Part shown: piece after piece, positions 35,394-43,346 of the stretch | How positions within the stretch are numbered: position 1 is the stretch's first letter | Layout: each line of letters begins with the position of its first letter | From: Psychrobacillus sp040274765 | GTDB lineage: Bacteria > Bacillota > Bacilli > Bacillales_A > Planococcaceae | Direction of reading: 5' to 3' | DNA: 64,000 nt | Assembly (NCBI GenBank): GCA_040274765.1 | Contig: JBEMAY010000005.1 | Coordinates: forward strand, 14,060 to 78,059 | The notes under the pieces: model-generated | Databases searched by the model: none | Told to the model about the DNA's origin: nothing | What the model saw: the letters and a program-made list of their open reading frames with translations, nothing else | Position numbers and translations under genes: made by a program

Positions 35394-35834
35394 ATGGCCA
35401 GAGTTAAATACCGAGATAAAGACATTGACCTAATGGCAAGAATGATGAGGGCGGAGGCCGAGGGTGAAGGTAAGCAAGGGATGTTATATGTTGGAAATGT
35501 AATTGTAAACCGTGCTAAAGCTGATTGTTTGGACTTTAATGATGTAAGAACTATTGAGGATGTCATTTTTCAGGTACAGGGAGGAAATTATTCTTTTGAA
35601 GCGGTTCAAAAAGGTAATTTGTTTTATGAAAGAGCAAGATCCACTGAAAAAAAACTAGCAAAACAAGCTTTAGATTATTGGAGAGAACACCCTGCTAAAT
35701 ACGCACTTTGGTACTTCAATCCGTACGCACCATGTCCTCCAACATGGTACGGTCAGCCTTTTTCTGGTCAATATAAAGACCATTGTTTTTATGAGCCAGC
35801 AGCTGGAACATGTGAAAGTGTTTATATAGGCTAG
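35394..35834 (+). CDS. cwlJ: spore cortex-lytic cell wall hydrolase CwlJ
   Basis: Cortex-degrading hydrolase active in spore germination, triggered by Ca-DPA in B. subtilis. The 146 residues have the SleB/CwlJ catalytic domain: ARMMRAEAEGEGKQGML with the catalytic Glu, GNVIVNR, and the Cys-rich tail WYFNPYAPCPPTWYGQPF. No signal peptide and no separate binding domain, as in CwlJ rather than SleB. AGGGGTG before the ATG. The partner gene gerQ is not next to it. Confidence 0.95.
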   Translation: MARVKYRDKDIDLMARMMRAEAEGEGKQGMLYVGNVIVNRAKADCLDFNDVRTIEDVIFQVQGGNYSFEAVQKGNLFYERARSTEKKLAKQALDYWREHPAKYALWYFNPYAPCPPTWYGQPFSGQYKDHCFYEPAAGTCESVYIG

Positions 35835-35869
35835 TAAGCATCCGTAAGGTAAAATTAAATAAAAAAATT

Positions 35870-35909
35870 AAGGTCGATTTTCTACGCTAATAGAAAATCG
35901 ACCTTTTAT
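35870..35909. terminator. bidirectional terminator between cwlJ and the SDR gene
   Basis: Perfect 15-bp stem AAGGTCGATTTTCTA and its complement around CGCTAA, with A-rich and T-rich flanks that suit both convergent genes. Confidence 0.92.
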
Positions 35910-35914
35910 CATTT

Positions 35915-36649
35915 TTATTGTGCTGTTAATCCACCATCGATTACGAATTCTGAACCTGTGGAGTAGCTAGACTCGTCAGAAGCTAGGAATAGTACCATAT
36001 TAGATACTTCTTCTGGTTGTGCAACGCGTTTTAATGGAATATGTTTAGCAAATGCTTCAACCGCTGCTTTTGTATCTTCTTGCACAACCATTGGTGTTGC
36101 GATTACACCAGGGTGTACAGAGTTTACACGAATGCCCATTGGTGCTAGGTTAATCGCTGCTGCTTTCGTCATACCACGAACTGCAAATTTTGTATCCGTA
36201 TAACCTACTGCACCAGCAACTAAGCCGTTCATGGAAGAAATGTTGACGATTGAACCTCCACCAGCTTTCATCATAGAAGCAACTACCGTTTTCATACCTA
36301 AGAATACGGACACTTGGTTAATGTCTACGATACGACGGTATTCTTCTACTGAAATATCAAGCATATTTTTTGCCATCGTAATGCCGGCATTGTTTACTAA
36401 TACATTTACTGGACCGAATGCTTCTTCTGTTTTAGCAATAACTGTTGCCCAATCTTCTTCAGATGTAACATTTTGTTTAACAAAAAGTGCATTTTCACCT
36501 AATTCGGCTGCGAATGCTTTTCCTTTTTCTTCGTTTAAATCTGTTAAAACAACTTTTGCACCTTGTTCAATGAATAATCTTGCATGTGCTGCTCCCATAC
36601 CTTGTGCAGCACCAGTAATTATTGCGATTTTACCTGATAAACGACTCAT
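35915..36649 (-). CDS. short-chain dehydrogenase/reductase
   Basis: Classical SDR of 244 residues with the cofactor motif TGAAQGMGAAHA, NNAG, catalytic Ser in ISSMNG and Tyr-x-x-x-Lys in YTDTK. The C-terminal VIDGGLTAQ is typical of the family near 3-oxoacyl-ACP reductase and 3-alpha/20-beta-hydroxysteroid dehydrogenase. The substrate is not evident. The TetR gene just upstream on the same strand probably regulates it. Confidence 0.9.
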   Translation of the reverse strand: MSRLSGKIAIITGAAQGMGAAHARLFIEQGAKVVLTDLNEEKGKAFAAELGENALFVKQNVTSEEDWATVIAKTEEAFGPVNVLVNNAGITMAKNMLDISVEEYRRIVDINQVSVFLGMKTVVASMMKAGGGSIVNISSMNGLVAGAVGYTDTKFAVRGMTKAAAINLAPMGIRVNSVHPGVIATPMVVQEDTKAAVEAFAKHIPLKRVAQPEEVSNMVLFLASDESSYSTGSEFVIDGGLTAQ

Positions 36650-36766
36650 GTAAATTGCCCCCTAAAATAAATTATATAAAGTGATAGTTGACTATCATAT
36701 TTTATACTTACTAGTAAACAACTTTCTTATTCGAATGTCAATTCAAACGTACGTTGTTGTTACTTA

Positions 36767-37396
36767 CTATGGTCGAATATAGCGTAAAAATACATCCTTC
36801 ATTACCAACAACTGCTTTTCTGCAGAAAGTAAGCTGGAAAGGCTGGAATCATGCTTTGTTAGGCTTGACTTATAGGTAAAGATGCTAAAATTTTGCACCA
36901 TTGTCATGACAAATACATCCAAATCAATTTCCGACCTTAATGAGCCATCTAGCTTGCCCTGCTCACTTATAGTTAGTAAAACACGGGCTAAATTGCTGCG
37001 TGCAGATAAATATTCAGCATATTGCTCTGGTGATTCTTCTGCTATCTTTTCATATAAGTCAAAAGAGTCGAAGTACTTCGCTAAACGTAACTGCGGATCC
37101 TTAATGATGCCCATATAATACTCTAGTATTTGTTCAATTTTTTCATACGCGGTTATAGACTGTTCGATAATCTGCCCAATATCCGTAGCCATTTCATCAG
37201 TAATTGCATTCGTAGCTGCAATCATCAAATACTCTTTTTTAGGAAAGTAGCGGAATAACGTCGCGATCCCAACTCCCGAAGCAGTCGCGACATCTTGCAT
37301 TTGTACATGCTGTACGCCCTGTTCCAAAAATAAATTCTTGGCAGTCTGGATAATGTTTTGACGGCGTTGGTGTTTTTGTTGTTCTCGTTTACTCAT
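36767..37396 (-). CDS. TetR family transcriptional regulator
   Basis: A 209-residue regulator with an N-terminal TetR helix-turn-helix (VATASGVGIATLFRYFPKKEYL, abbreviated: VATASGVGIATLFRYF) and a variable ligand-binding domain. It lies 117 bp upstream of the SDR gene on the same strand, so it probably represses that gene in response to a small molecule, which is inference. GGAGTGA precedes the ATG. Confidence 0.88.
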   Translation of the reverse strand: MSKREQQKHQRRQNIIQTAKNLFLEQGVQHVQMQDVATASGVGIATLFRYFPKKEYLMIAATNAITDEMATDIGQIIEQSITAYEKIEQILEYYMGIIKDPQLRLAKYFDSFDLYEKIAEESPEQYAEYLSARSNLARVLLTISEQGKLDGSLRSEIDLDVFVMTMVQNFSIFTYKSSLTKHDSSLSSLLSAEKQLLVMKDVFLRYIRP

Positions 37397-37630
37397 TATT
37401 AATCACTCCAGCTATTTTTCATAGAATGATTGTACCATGCTTTATAGTAAGTTTTCGGGTCTATAGAATGACTGCAAGATTTTACTTAAAATAATGAGCT
37501 TGTTGGAGTAGAGTATCTCGAGTTTTCCAAAATGAGAAGCGTAAGCCAGCGAACAATCTACCCATGTCCGTTAGATATGATAAATGTTGAAGTGTGTATT
37601 TGATCAGGAACTATTTTCATACCTTAATGG
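37397..37630. other. gap between tetR and ahpC without a gene
   Basis: I see no coding frame, RNA or repeat in this stretch, apart from the ahpC control region at its right end. Confidence 0.5.
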
Positions 37631-37659
37631 TTGACGGAGAACCAAATGTATAGAATAAT
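37631..37659 (+). promoter_or_regulatory. sigma-A promoter of ahpC
   Basis: TTGACG, 17-nt spacer, AATAAT, followed directly by a PerR-like box. Confidence 0.7.
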
Positions 37660-37670
37660 AAAACTATACA

Positions 37671-37685
37671 TTAGAATTATTACAA
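37671..37685. promoter_or_regulatory. PerR box upstream of ahpC
   Basis: TTAGAATTATTACAA matches the PerR consensus TTATAATNATTATAA at all but two symmetrical positions and lies over the expected transcription start. Confidence 0.7.
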
Positions 37686-37739
37686 GATAATTTTAATACT
37701 TGAGAGAAATAATAAATAATACATAGGAGGCTATAAATC

Positions 37740-38303
37740 ATGGCATTAATAGGTAAAGAAATTGTACCATTTACTGCAAAAGCATTTCAACAGGGTGAAT
37801 TTATCGACGTATCTTCTGAAAACTTCAAAGGTAAATGGTCGGTAGTATGCTTCTATCCTGCAGATTTCACTTTCGTATGTCCTACAGAATTAGAAGACCT
37901 ACAAAATGAGTATGCAACATTAAAGTCTTTAGGGGTTGAAGTTTACTCTGTATCGACAGACACTCACTTCACACATAAAGCTTGGCATGACACTTCCGAT
38001 ACTATCGGCAAGATTGAATACATAATGATTGGTGATCCATCTCACACAATTTCAAAAGCATTTGATGTATTAAACGAAGAAGATGGTTTAGCAGAGCGCG
38101 GTACTTTCATCATTGATCCAGAAGGTATTGTACAAGCTTATGAAATTAACGCTGGTGGAATCGGTCGTGATGCATCTACGTTAGTAAACAAAATAAAAGC
38201 AGCTCAATATGTTCGCAACAATCCAGGCGAAGTTTGCCCAGCTAAATGGCAAGAAGGCGGCGAAACTTTAACTCCAAGCTTAGACCTAGTTGGTAAAATC
38301 TAA
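37740..38303 (+). CDS. ahpC: alkyl hydroperoxide reductase subunit C (peroxiredoxin)
   Basis: Typical 2-Cys peroxiredoxin that reduces H2O2, organic peroxides and peroxynitrite. The 187 residues have the peroxidatic Cys47 in FTFVCPTE and the resolving Cys166 in GEVCPAKW. AGGAGG precedes the ATG. It is followed by ahpF, its reductase, after a probable terminator, and a PerR-like box controls it. Confidence 0.97.
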   Translation: MALIGKEIVPFTAKAFQQGEFIDVSSENFKGKWSVVCFYPADFTFVCPTELEDLQNEYATLKSLGVEVYSVSTDTHFTHKAWHDTSDTIGKIEYIMIGDPSHTISKAFDVLNEEDGLAERGTFIIDPEGIVQAYEINAGGIGRDASTLVNKIKAAQYVRNNPGEVCPAKWQEGGETLTPSLDLVGKI

Positions 38304-38336
38304 GTTTTTAAGCTATATAAACTAGAGCGAGATTTA

Positions 38337-38397
38337 AGCGGCAAGTGCCTGTTATGAAATTATTTTCAGACAGCCTTGTCGCTATTTTTTATTCGGA
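38337..38397 (+). terminator. probable terminator or attenuator between ahpC and ahpF
   Basis: AGCGGCAAG pairs with CTTGTCGCT, with an internal loop, and ATTTTTTATT follows. It may lower ahpF expression relative to ahpC. Confidence 0.65.
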
Positions 38398-38545
38398 TTA
38401 CAAAGGAAAAAAGAAATAAGTAATAAAAAAAGGTGAAAAGAGGTGAAGGGCTGCTCGTTGAGAATAACAAGTAGATCTATTATTTAATTATAGTTATTGA
38501 ATTTTCTGAATATAATAATTCTACGTTTCAACGACAGCAAAATTT

Positions 38546-40099
38546 ATGCTATTAGATGCAAACTTGAAAGCTCAGTTACAACAGTATTTAGCATTACTAG
38601 AAGGTGAGATAGTTATCAAAGTAAGCGTAAGCGATGACAAGGTGTCCAATGACATGCTTGATCTTGTTACAGAGCTAGAAAATATGTCTTCGCTAATTAC
38701 TGTACAACATGCTCTGTTAGAGCGTACGCCAAGCTTTAGCATTAACAAGGTTGGGGAGGAATCAGGTGTAACTTTCGCAGGCTTACCGCTTGGTCACGAA
38801 TTTACATCACTAGTTTTAGCCTTACTACAGGTTTCTGGTCGTGCTCCAAAAATAGATGATTCAGTGGTTAAACGTATTCAAGCAATCAAGACACCTATGA
38901 AATTTGAAACGTACGTAAGCCTAACTTGTCACAATTGTCCAGACGTGGTACAGGCATTAAATATTATGGCTGTTTTAAATCCACATATCTCTAACACAAT
39001 GATTGAGGGTGGCACGTTCCAAGAAGAAATTAAAGAACGCGATATTATGGCTGTCCCAACTGTTTATATGAATGGTGAGAATTTTGGTGGAGGACGTATG
39101 GAGCTTGAGGATATTTTAAACAAGCTTGGAGAAGCGTCTGACGGCTCTGAATTTGGAGACGTTGAGCCTTTTGATGTATTAGTAGTTGGTGGAGGTCCAG
39201 CAGGAGCTTCAGCTGCAATCTATTCTGCTCGTAAAGGTATTCGCACAGGAATTGTAGCAGAGCGTTTTGGTGGCCAGGTGAATGACACATTGGCAATTGA
39301 AAATATTATTGGTACGAGGGCTACAGAAGGTCCACAATTTGTTTCAAGCTTAGAGGCCCACGTAGCAGATTACAATGTGGATGTTATGAAGTCTCAGCGC
39401 GTTACACATATTGCACGTAATGAGATGGTAGAGGTAACTTTAGAAAATGGAGCAGTATTGAAAGGAAAAACAGTTATCCTTTCAACAGGTGCACGCTATC
39501 GTCAGTTGGATGTTCCGGGAGAGCAAGAGTATAAAAATAAAGGCGTTGCCTATTGTCCACATTGTGATGGGCCTATATTCAAAGGGAAAGATGTGGCAGT
39601 AGTTGGTGGTGGTAACTCAGGCGTGGAAGCTGCGATCGATTTAGCGGGCATTGTGAATCATGTTTACTTATTGCAACGGAATGCAGAGCTTAAGGCTGAT
39701 ACTGTTTTACAAGAGCGCTTACGTAGTTTATCCAATGTAACGGTTCTAACAAACGCCTTAACACAAGAAATTACAGGTACAGACAAAGTAAACGGATTAA
39801 CTTATTTGGACATAGTCTCAGGTAAAGAAGAACATATTGAGCTACAAGGTGTCTTTGTACAAATCGGTCTATTGCCAAATACTGAATTTTTGAAAGGTAC
39901 AATTGAGTTAAACCAAAATAACGAAATTATAATTGATAAGCATGGTGCCACAAGCATGCCTGGCGTATTTGCAGCAGGTGACTGTACGGATACGATATAT
40001 AAGCAAATTATAATTTCGATGGGCTCAGGAGCAACCGCTGCTCTAGGATCATTCGATTATTTAATCCGCAATACAACACCACAATTAGTTGGTCGCTAA
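38546..40099 (+). CDS. ahpF: alkyl hydroperoxide reductase subunit F
   Basis: NADH-dependent flavoprotein that regenerates AhpC. The 517 residues have the tandem thioredoxin-like N-terminal domain with redox pair LTCHNCPDV, then FAD (VVGGGPAGASAA) and NADH domains and the second redox pair YCPHC. The protein start MLLDANLKAQL is that of the family, yet the bases upstream (ACAGCAAAATTT) contain no Shine-Dalgarno sequence. A 242-bp gap separates it from ahpC. Confidence 0.96.
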   Translation: MLLDANLKAQLQQYLALLEGEIVIKVSVSDDKVSNDMLDLVTELENMSSLITVQHALLERTPSFSINKVGEESGVTFAGLPLGHEFTSLVLALLQVSGRAPKIDDSVVKRIQAIKTPMKFETYVSLTCHNCPDVVQALNIMAVLNPHISNTMIEGGTFQEEIKERDIMAVPTVYMNGENFGGGRMELEDILNKLGEASDGSEFGDVEPFDVLVVGGGPAGASAAIYSARKGIRTGIVAERFGGQVNDTLAIENIIGTRATEGPQFVSSLEAHVADYNVDVMKSQRVTHIARNEMVEVTLENGAVLKGKTVILSTGARYRQLDVPGEQEYKNKGVAYCPHCDGPIFKGKDVAVVGGGNSGVEAAIDLAGIVNHVYLLQRNAELKADTVLQERLRSLSNVTVLTNALTQEITGTDKVNGLTYLDIVSGKEEHIELQGVFVQIGLLPNTEFLKGTIELNQNNEIIIDKHGATSMPGVFAAGDCTDTIYKQIIISMGSGATAALGSFDYLIRNTTPQLVGR

Positions 40100-40335
40100 T
40101 CCCTGTCCTATCTAACAAAGCAAGTGTACGGAGAAGATTGGACATTTTGTAGATTAAACAAACCCATTAATCTTAGCAAAATATTGGTTGCCACTAATAC
40201 TATAACTATAGTAAAAATCTTTGTTCTAATAGCTCATTATGAATTGATATTCTTCGTAAACTGTATACTTAGTTCATGGAATGAATTTTCACTATTTGGT
40301 TGCTGTAAGAGAGTCATTTATAATATATTTATAGT
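40100..40335. other. AT-rich gap after ahpF
   Basis: Apart from a 71-codon frame at 40124 that lacks a recognisable product and ribosome-binding site, I see nothing here. Confidence 0.5.
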
Positions 40336-40364
40336 TTGACATTTATTTTCATATCATATAATAT
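40336..40364 (+). promoter_or_regulatory. sigma-A promoter of queF
   Basis: Consensus TTGACA, 17-nt spacer, TAATAT, directly ahead of the second preQ1 riboswitch. Confidence 0.88.
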
Positions 40365-40396
40365 GTTGAAATATAAAATACCTGAAGCTTATCAGG

Positions 40397-40431
40397 AGAG
40401 GTTCATAGCAGATACCCTCTATAAAAAACTA
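40397..40431 (+). promoter_or_regulatory. preQ1-I riboswitch of queF
   Basis: AGAGG/CCTCT P1 and the tail ATAAAAAACTA, nearly identical to the queD copy. A CCTGA/TCAGG hairpin (40381-40396) directly abuts P1. Confidence 0.93.
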
Positions 40432-40449
40432 TGGATACATGACGAACAC

Positions 40450-40480
40450 GCCATGTCCATAACTGGACATGGCTTTTTTG
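40450..40480 (+). terminator. riboswitch-controlled terminator before queF
   Basis: Perfect 9-bp stem GCCATGTCC / GGACATGGC and six T. Confidence 0.92.
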
Positions 40481-40563
40481 TTTTAATCCTGTAAAAGTTT
40501 TATAGAATTGTTGCAGCCTCTCCTTGAAAAGATTTGGTATTACTTTTCAAGGGGGTTTTTTTT

Positions 40564-41064
40564 ATGTCTGGCCGCAAGTCAGCTGAAGGATTAGAAGATT
40601 TGACCTTATTAGGGAATCAAAAAGTACAATATGCATTTAATTACGCACCTGAGGTATTGGAGTCAGTAGACAACTTACATTCCAATCGAGATTATTTTGT
40701 GAAGTTTAATTGCCCAGAGTTTACGAGTCTCTGTCCAATAACGCAGCAACCTGATTTTGCCACAATGTATATTTCATACATACCGGATAAAAAAATAGTG
40801 GAAAGTAAATCGCTGAAACTTTATTTATTTAGCTTTAGAAACCATGGTGATTTCCACGAGGATTGTGTGAACATTATTATGAATGATTTAATCCAACTGC
40901 TAGACCCTAGGTATATTGAGGTTTGGGGAAAGTTCACACCACGTGGGGGTATCTCCATTGATCCATGGTGCAACTATGGACGAACAGGAACAAAATATGA
41001 GGAAATTGCGAGCTACCGTTTAATGAACCATGATTTAAATCCTGAAAATATTGATAATCGATAA
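40564..41064 (+). CDS. queF: preQ0 reductase QueF
   Basis: NADPH-dependent 7-cyano-7-deazaguanine reductase that makes preQ1, the riboswitch ligand. ATG 40564 after AAGGGGG gives 166 residues, beginning MSGRKSAEGLEDLTLLG; earlier in-frame codons overlap the ribosome-binding site. The short (unimodular) type, with nucleophile Cys57 in FTSLCPIT and the substrate motif ESKSLKLYLFSFRNHGDFH (in part: SKSLKLYLFSFRNHG). It stands alone with its own riboswitch. Confidence 0.97.
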   Translation: MSGRKSAEGLEDLTLLGNQKVQYAFNYAPEVLESVDNLHSNRDYFVKFNCPEFTSLCPITQQPDFATMYISYIPDKKIVESKSLKLYLFSFRNHGDFHEDCVNIIMNDLIQLLDPRYIEVWGKFTPRGGISIDPWCNYGRTGTKYEEIASYRLMNHDLNPENIDNR

Positions 41065-41144
41065 AGGGAACTGAGTAGGGACTTCCTACACCAAGACGAT
41101 TACTTATAAATGAAAATCAATTGAATAAATCCTTGTTGCAAGGA

Positions 41145-41176
41145 AGAGGTTATTAGCGACCCTCTTTAAAAAACTA
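41145..41176 (+). promoter_or_regulatory. preQ1-I riboswitch of queC
   Basis: AGAGG/CCTCT P1 with the tail TTAAAAAACTA. The loop is 3 nt shorter than in the other two copies. A perfect TCCTTG/CAAGGA hairpin (41130-41144) directly abuts P1. Confidence 0.92.
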
Positions 41177-41182
41177 AGACGA

Positions 41183-41216
41183 AAACAGCACTTCTCTTAG
41201 CGTGCTGTTTTTTCGT
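41183..41216 (+). terminator. riboswitch-controlled terminator before queC
   Basis: AAACAGCAC / GTGCTGTTT perfect 9-bp stem followed by TTT. Confidence 0.92.
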
Positions 41217-41235
41217 TGTAAGGGAGAATTTATAT

Positions 41236-41910
41236 ATGAAACAGAGTAAAGCACTTGTTGTATTTAGTGGGGGGCAAGATAGTACGACCTGTTTGTTCTG
41301 GGCACTTGAAAATTTTGCAGAGGTGGAGGCGGTGACCTTTGACTATGGTCAAAGACATCGCATAGAGATAGATTGTGCAAAAGAAATTGCAAAAGAGCTA
41401 GGCATCGTTCATCACGTGCTGGATATGTCATTGTTAAATCAGCTTGCTGCCAATGCATTGACGCGAGAGGAAATAGCAATTGAAGAAAGTGATAAAGGGG
41501 GGTTACCCTCTACATTTGTTCCCGGTAGAAATCTGCTATTCCTTTCATTTGCTGGTGTTTTAGCAAGTCAAGTAGGAGCAAAGCATATCGTGACTGGTGT
41601 CTGTGAAACAGATTTTAGTGGCTATCCTGATTGTCGCGATGTTTTTATCAAATCGATGATTGTAACATTAAATTTATCAATGGATCAATCCTTTGTCATT
41701 CATACACCGTTAATGTGGATTAACAAGGCACAAACCTGGGAGCTAGCAGATGAACTTGGCGTGTTTGAGTATGTGAGAGAAAGAACATTAACTTGCTATA
41801 ACGGCATCATTGCGGATGGATGTGGGGAGTGCCCGGCATGTAAATTACGAAAGAATGGGCTTGACGAGTATTTATATACTAAGCGAGTACTTGAGGAAAA
41901 GAATATATAA
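41236..41910 (+). CDS. queC: 7-cyano-7-deazaguanine (preQ0) synthase QueC
   Basis: ATP-dependent enzyme that turns 7-carboxy-7-deazaguanine into preQ0. The 224 residues have the PP-loop SGGQDSTT and the C-terminal zinc-binding Cys set (CYNG and CGECPAC). AGGGAGAA precedes the ATG. It is under its own preQ1-I riboswitch and is followed by a probable queuosine-precursor transporter. Confidence 0.97.
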   Translation: MKQSKALVVFSGGQDSTTCLFWALENFAEVEAVTFDYGQRHRIEIDCAKEIAKELGIVHHVLDMSLLNQLAANALTREEIAIEESDKGGLPSTFVPGRNLLFLSFAGVLASQVGAKHIVTGVCETDFSGYPDCRDVFIKSMIVTLNLSMDQSFVIHTPLMWINKAQTWELADELGVFEYVRERTLTCYNGIIADGCGECPACKLRKNGLDEYLYTKRVLEEKNI

Positions 41911-41957
41911 ATGTTACTAACCTTTACAGAGTTAGTGGTATTTAAAGGAGAAGCATC

Positions 41958-42497
41958 ATGAGAATATTATTTTATTTATTGTCCATAGTAATTGCAAATG
42001 TGGTGACGGCTAGATTTGCACCATTAGAGTTTGGCATGTTTATCGTTCCTATGGGGACACTTTTTGTTGGAGCAACCTTCATTTTTCGAGATCTTGTGCA
42101 AAATAAATATGGGAGAGCTAAGACATATTTCTTTATCTTGTTAGCATTGCTATTATCGGGGACTGTATCATTTTTCCTTGGAGATACTTTGATGATTGTT
42201 GCAGCATCTGCTTTATCTTTTGTAATTGCCGAGACAGCAGATACCGAAATCTATACACGCTTAAAGTTACCAATGGCGTGGAGAGTTTTTTACAGTGGGA
42301 TTGTGGGAGGTCTTCTTGACTCTGTTGTTTTTGTAATCGTTGGATTGAGTCCACTAGGAGCAGGATTTATACCGTGGGAGGCTGTACCAGCAGCTATTAT
42401 TGGCCAAGTAATTGTAAAAACAGTTATTCAAATGCTAGGTGCATTGATACTAAGCCAAGGTCTTGCTATAAAAGCAAGACGTCTAACCGAAGTATAA
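41958..42497 (+). CDS. VUT family transporter, probable queuosine precursor importer
   Basis: A 179-residue membrane protein with five to six helices of the DUF165/YhhQ family; FIFRDLVQNKYGR and FVIAETADTEIYTRLK are family blocks. E. coli YhhQ imports preQ0 and preQ1. Its place 47 bp after queC, within the same riboswitch-controlled transcript, supports a salvage role here. AAAGGAGAAG precedes the ATG. Confidence 0.88.
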   Translation: MRILFYLLSIVIANVVTARFAPLEFGMFIVPMGTLFVGATFIFRDLVQNKYGRAKTYFFILLALLLSGTVSFFLGDTLMIVAASALSFVIAETADTEIYTRLKLPMAWRVFYSGIVGGLLDSVVFVIVGLSPLGAGFIPWEAVPAAIIGQVIVKTVIQMLGALILSQGLAIKARRLTEV

Positions 42498-42506
42498 GGA
42501 ATAAAA

Positions 42507-42556
42507 AAAACCATCTTAAACAACGTTATAATATTATTACGCTTAAGATGGTTTTT
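42507..42556. terminator. terminator after the queC unit
   Basis: Perfect 13-bp stem AAAACCATCTTAA / TTAAGATGGTTTT. Its A-rich left side lets it serve the convergent gene too. Confidence 0.9.
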
Positions 42557-42565
42557 TGCTTTTTG

Positions 42566-43147
42566 TTACATTTTTCTTCTTCTCTCTCTTCTTTTTTCTT
42601 CTATTTGCTTCATCTGTTCCTTGTATTCGTTCTCCACATCTGAAGTAGCTGGAAGGAAAGACTCTTCGTTAAAATCGACTCTTTTTCCATATCGAATCAT
42701 TTCATAAATAATCATACCGTTATTCGGTTTACCATTGATCGTGATCATTGGTACTATATCAAATAATAAATAATAGAAGGCATAGAAAACGAAGCGATCC
42801 CAAAATGTTTTATATTCTGCAGCCCACCCGTTGGCGATTAAAAAGTTGATTAGTAGAGCTACAAATAGATTCACTAGTATAGGCCCTGAATAAATGCTAA
42901 TGTAGGCAAACTTACTTTTCCGCTTTAAGTCATCGTATGAAAACCAGCTATATAAATGATAATATTTTCGAATATCTATCATTCCGATTTTAACAAGCCT
43001 AGGTCCTGAGCCAATAGTGAGCCGTGGTTTAACCACTCCAAATAACCAGCTTACTACTAAATAGCCGGTTTCCCGCAGAAATACGACAACAGGCAAGATG
43101 ATAAATGCAGAAATAATCAGTGACATGAGGTCCGATAGTCCAAACAT
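42566..43147 (-). CDS. M50-like membrane protein without the zinc motif
   Basis: About 193 residues, four to five hydrophobic segments and a highly charged tail (EEKRRERRRKM). The layout resembles small site-2 proteases: the first helix leads to LRETGYLVVSWLFG where a protease has HExxH, then GSGPRLVKIG and a late FDIVPMITINGKPNNG like the conserved N-x2-P-x2-x-x-DG region. The HExxH is replaced by RETGY, so proteolytic activity is not expected. Isolated gene with no evident partner. Confidence 0.65.
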   Translation of the reverse strand: MFGLSDLMSLIISAFIILPVVVFLRETGYLVVSWLFGVVKPRLTIGSGPRLVKIGMIDIRKYYHLYSWFSYDDLKRKSKFAYISIYSGPILVNLFVALLINFLIANGWAAEYKTFWDRFVFYAFYYLLFDIVPMITINGKPNNGMIIYEMIRYGKRVDFNEESFLPATSDVENEYKEQMKQIEEKRRERRRKM

Positions 43148-43304
43148 TAAATATCACATCCTAACCTTAACTCGTAAGTATATTAGATACCCTGAATAAT
43201 ATATTTAAATCACGCAAACATAAATTGGTAAATATTACACAATAGAATGGAAGTATAGGTTTTGCTTGCTCCGAGATAAATATATTAACCTATTTCCAAG
43301 TAGA

Positions 43305-43340
43305 AAACGCAAACCTTTGTTTAAAGGCTTGCGTTTATTA
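43305..43340. terminator. hairpin downstream of gltS
   Basis: AAACGCAA and CCTTT pair with AAAGG and TTGCGTTT across one mismatch. It lies just beyond the 3' end of the minus-strand gltS. Confidence 0.75.
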
Positions 43341-43346
43341 TTTGGT

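Noticed and set aside
40124..40339. 71-codon frame after ahpF
   Set aside because: No ribosome-binding site and no family resemblance; ends near the queF promoter.
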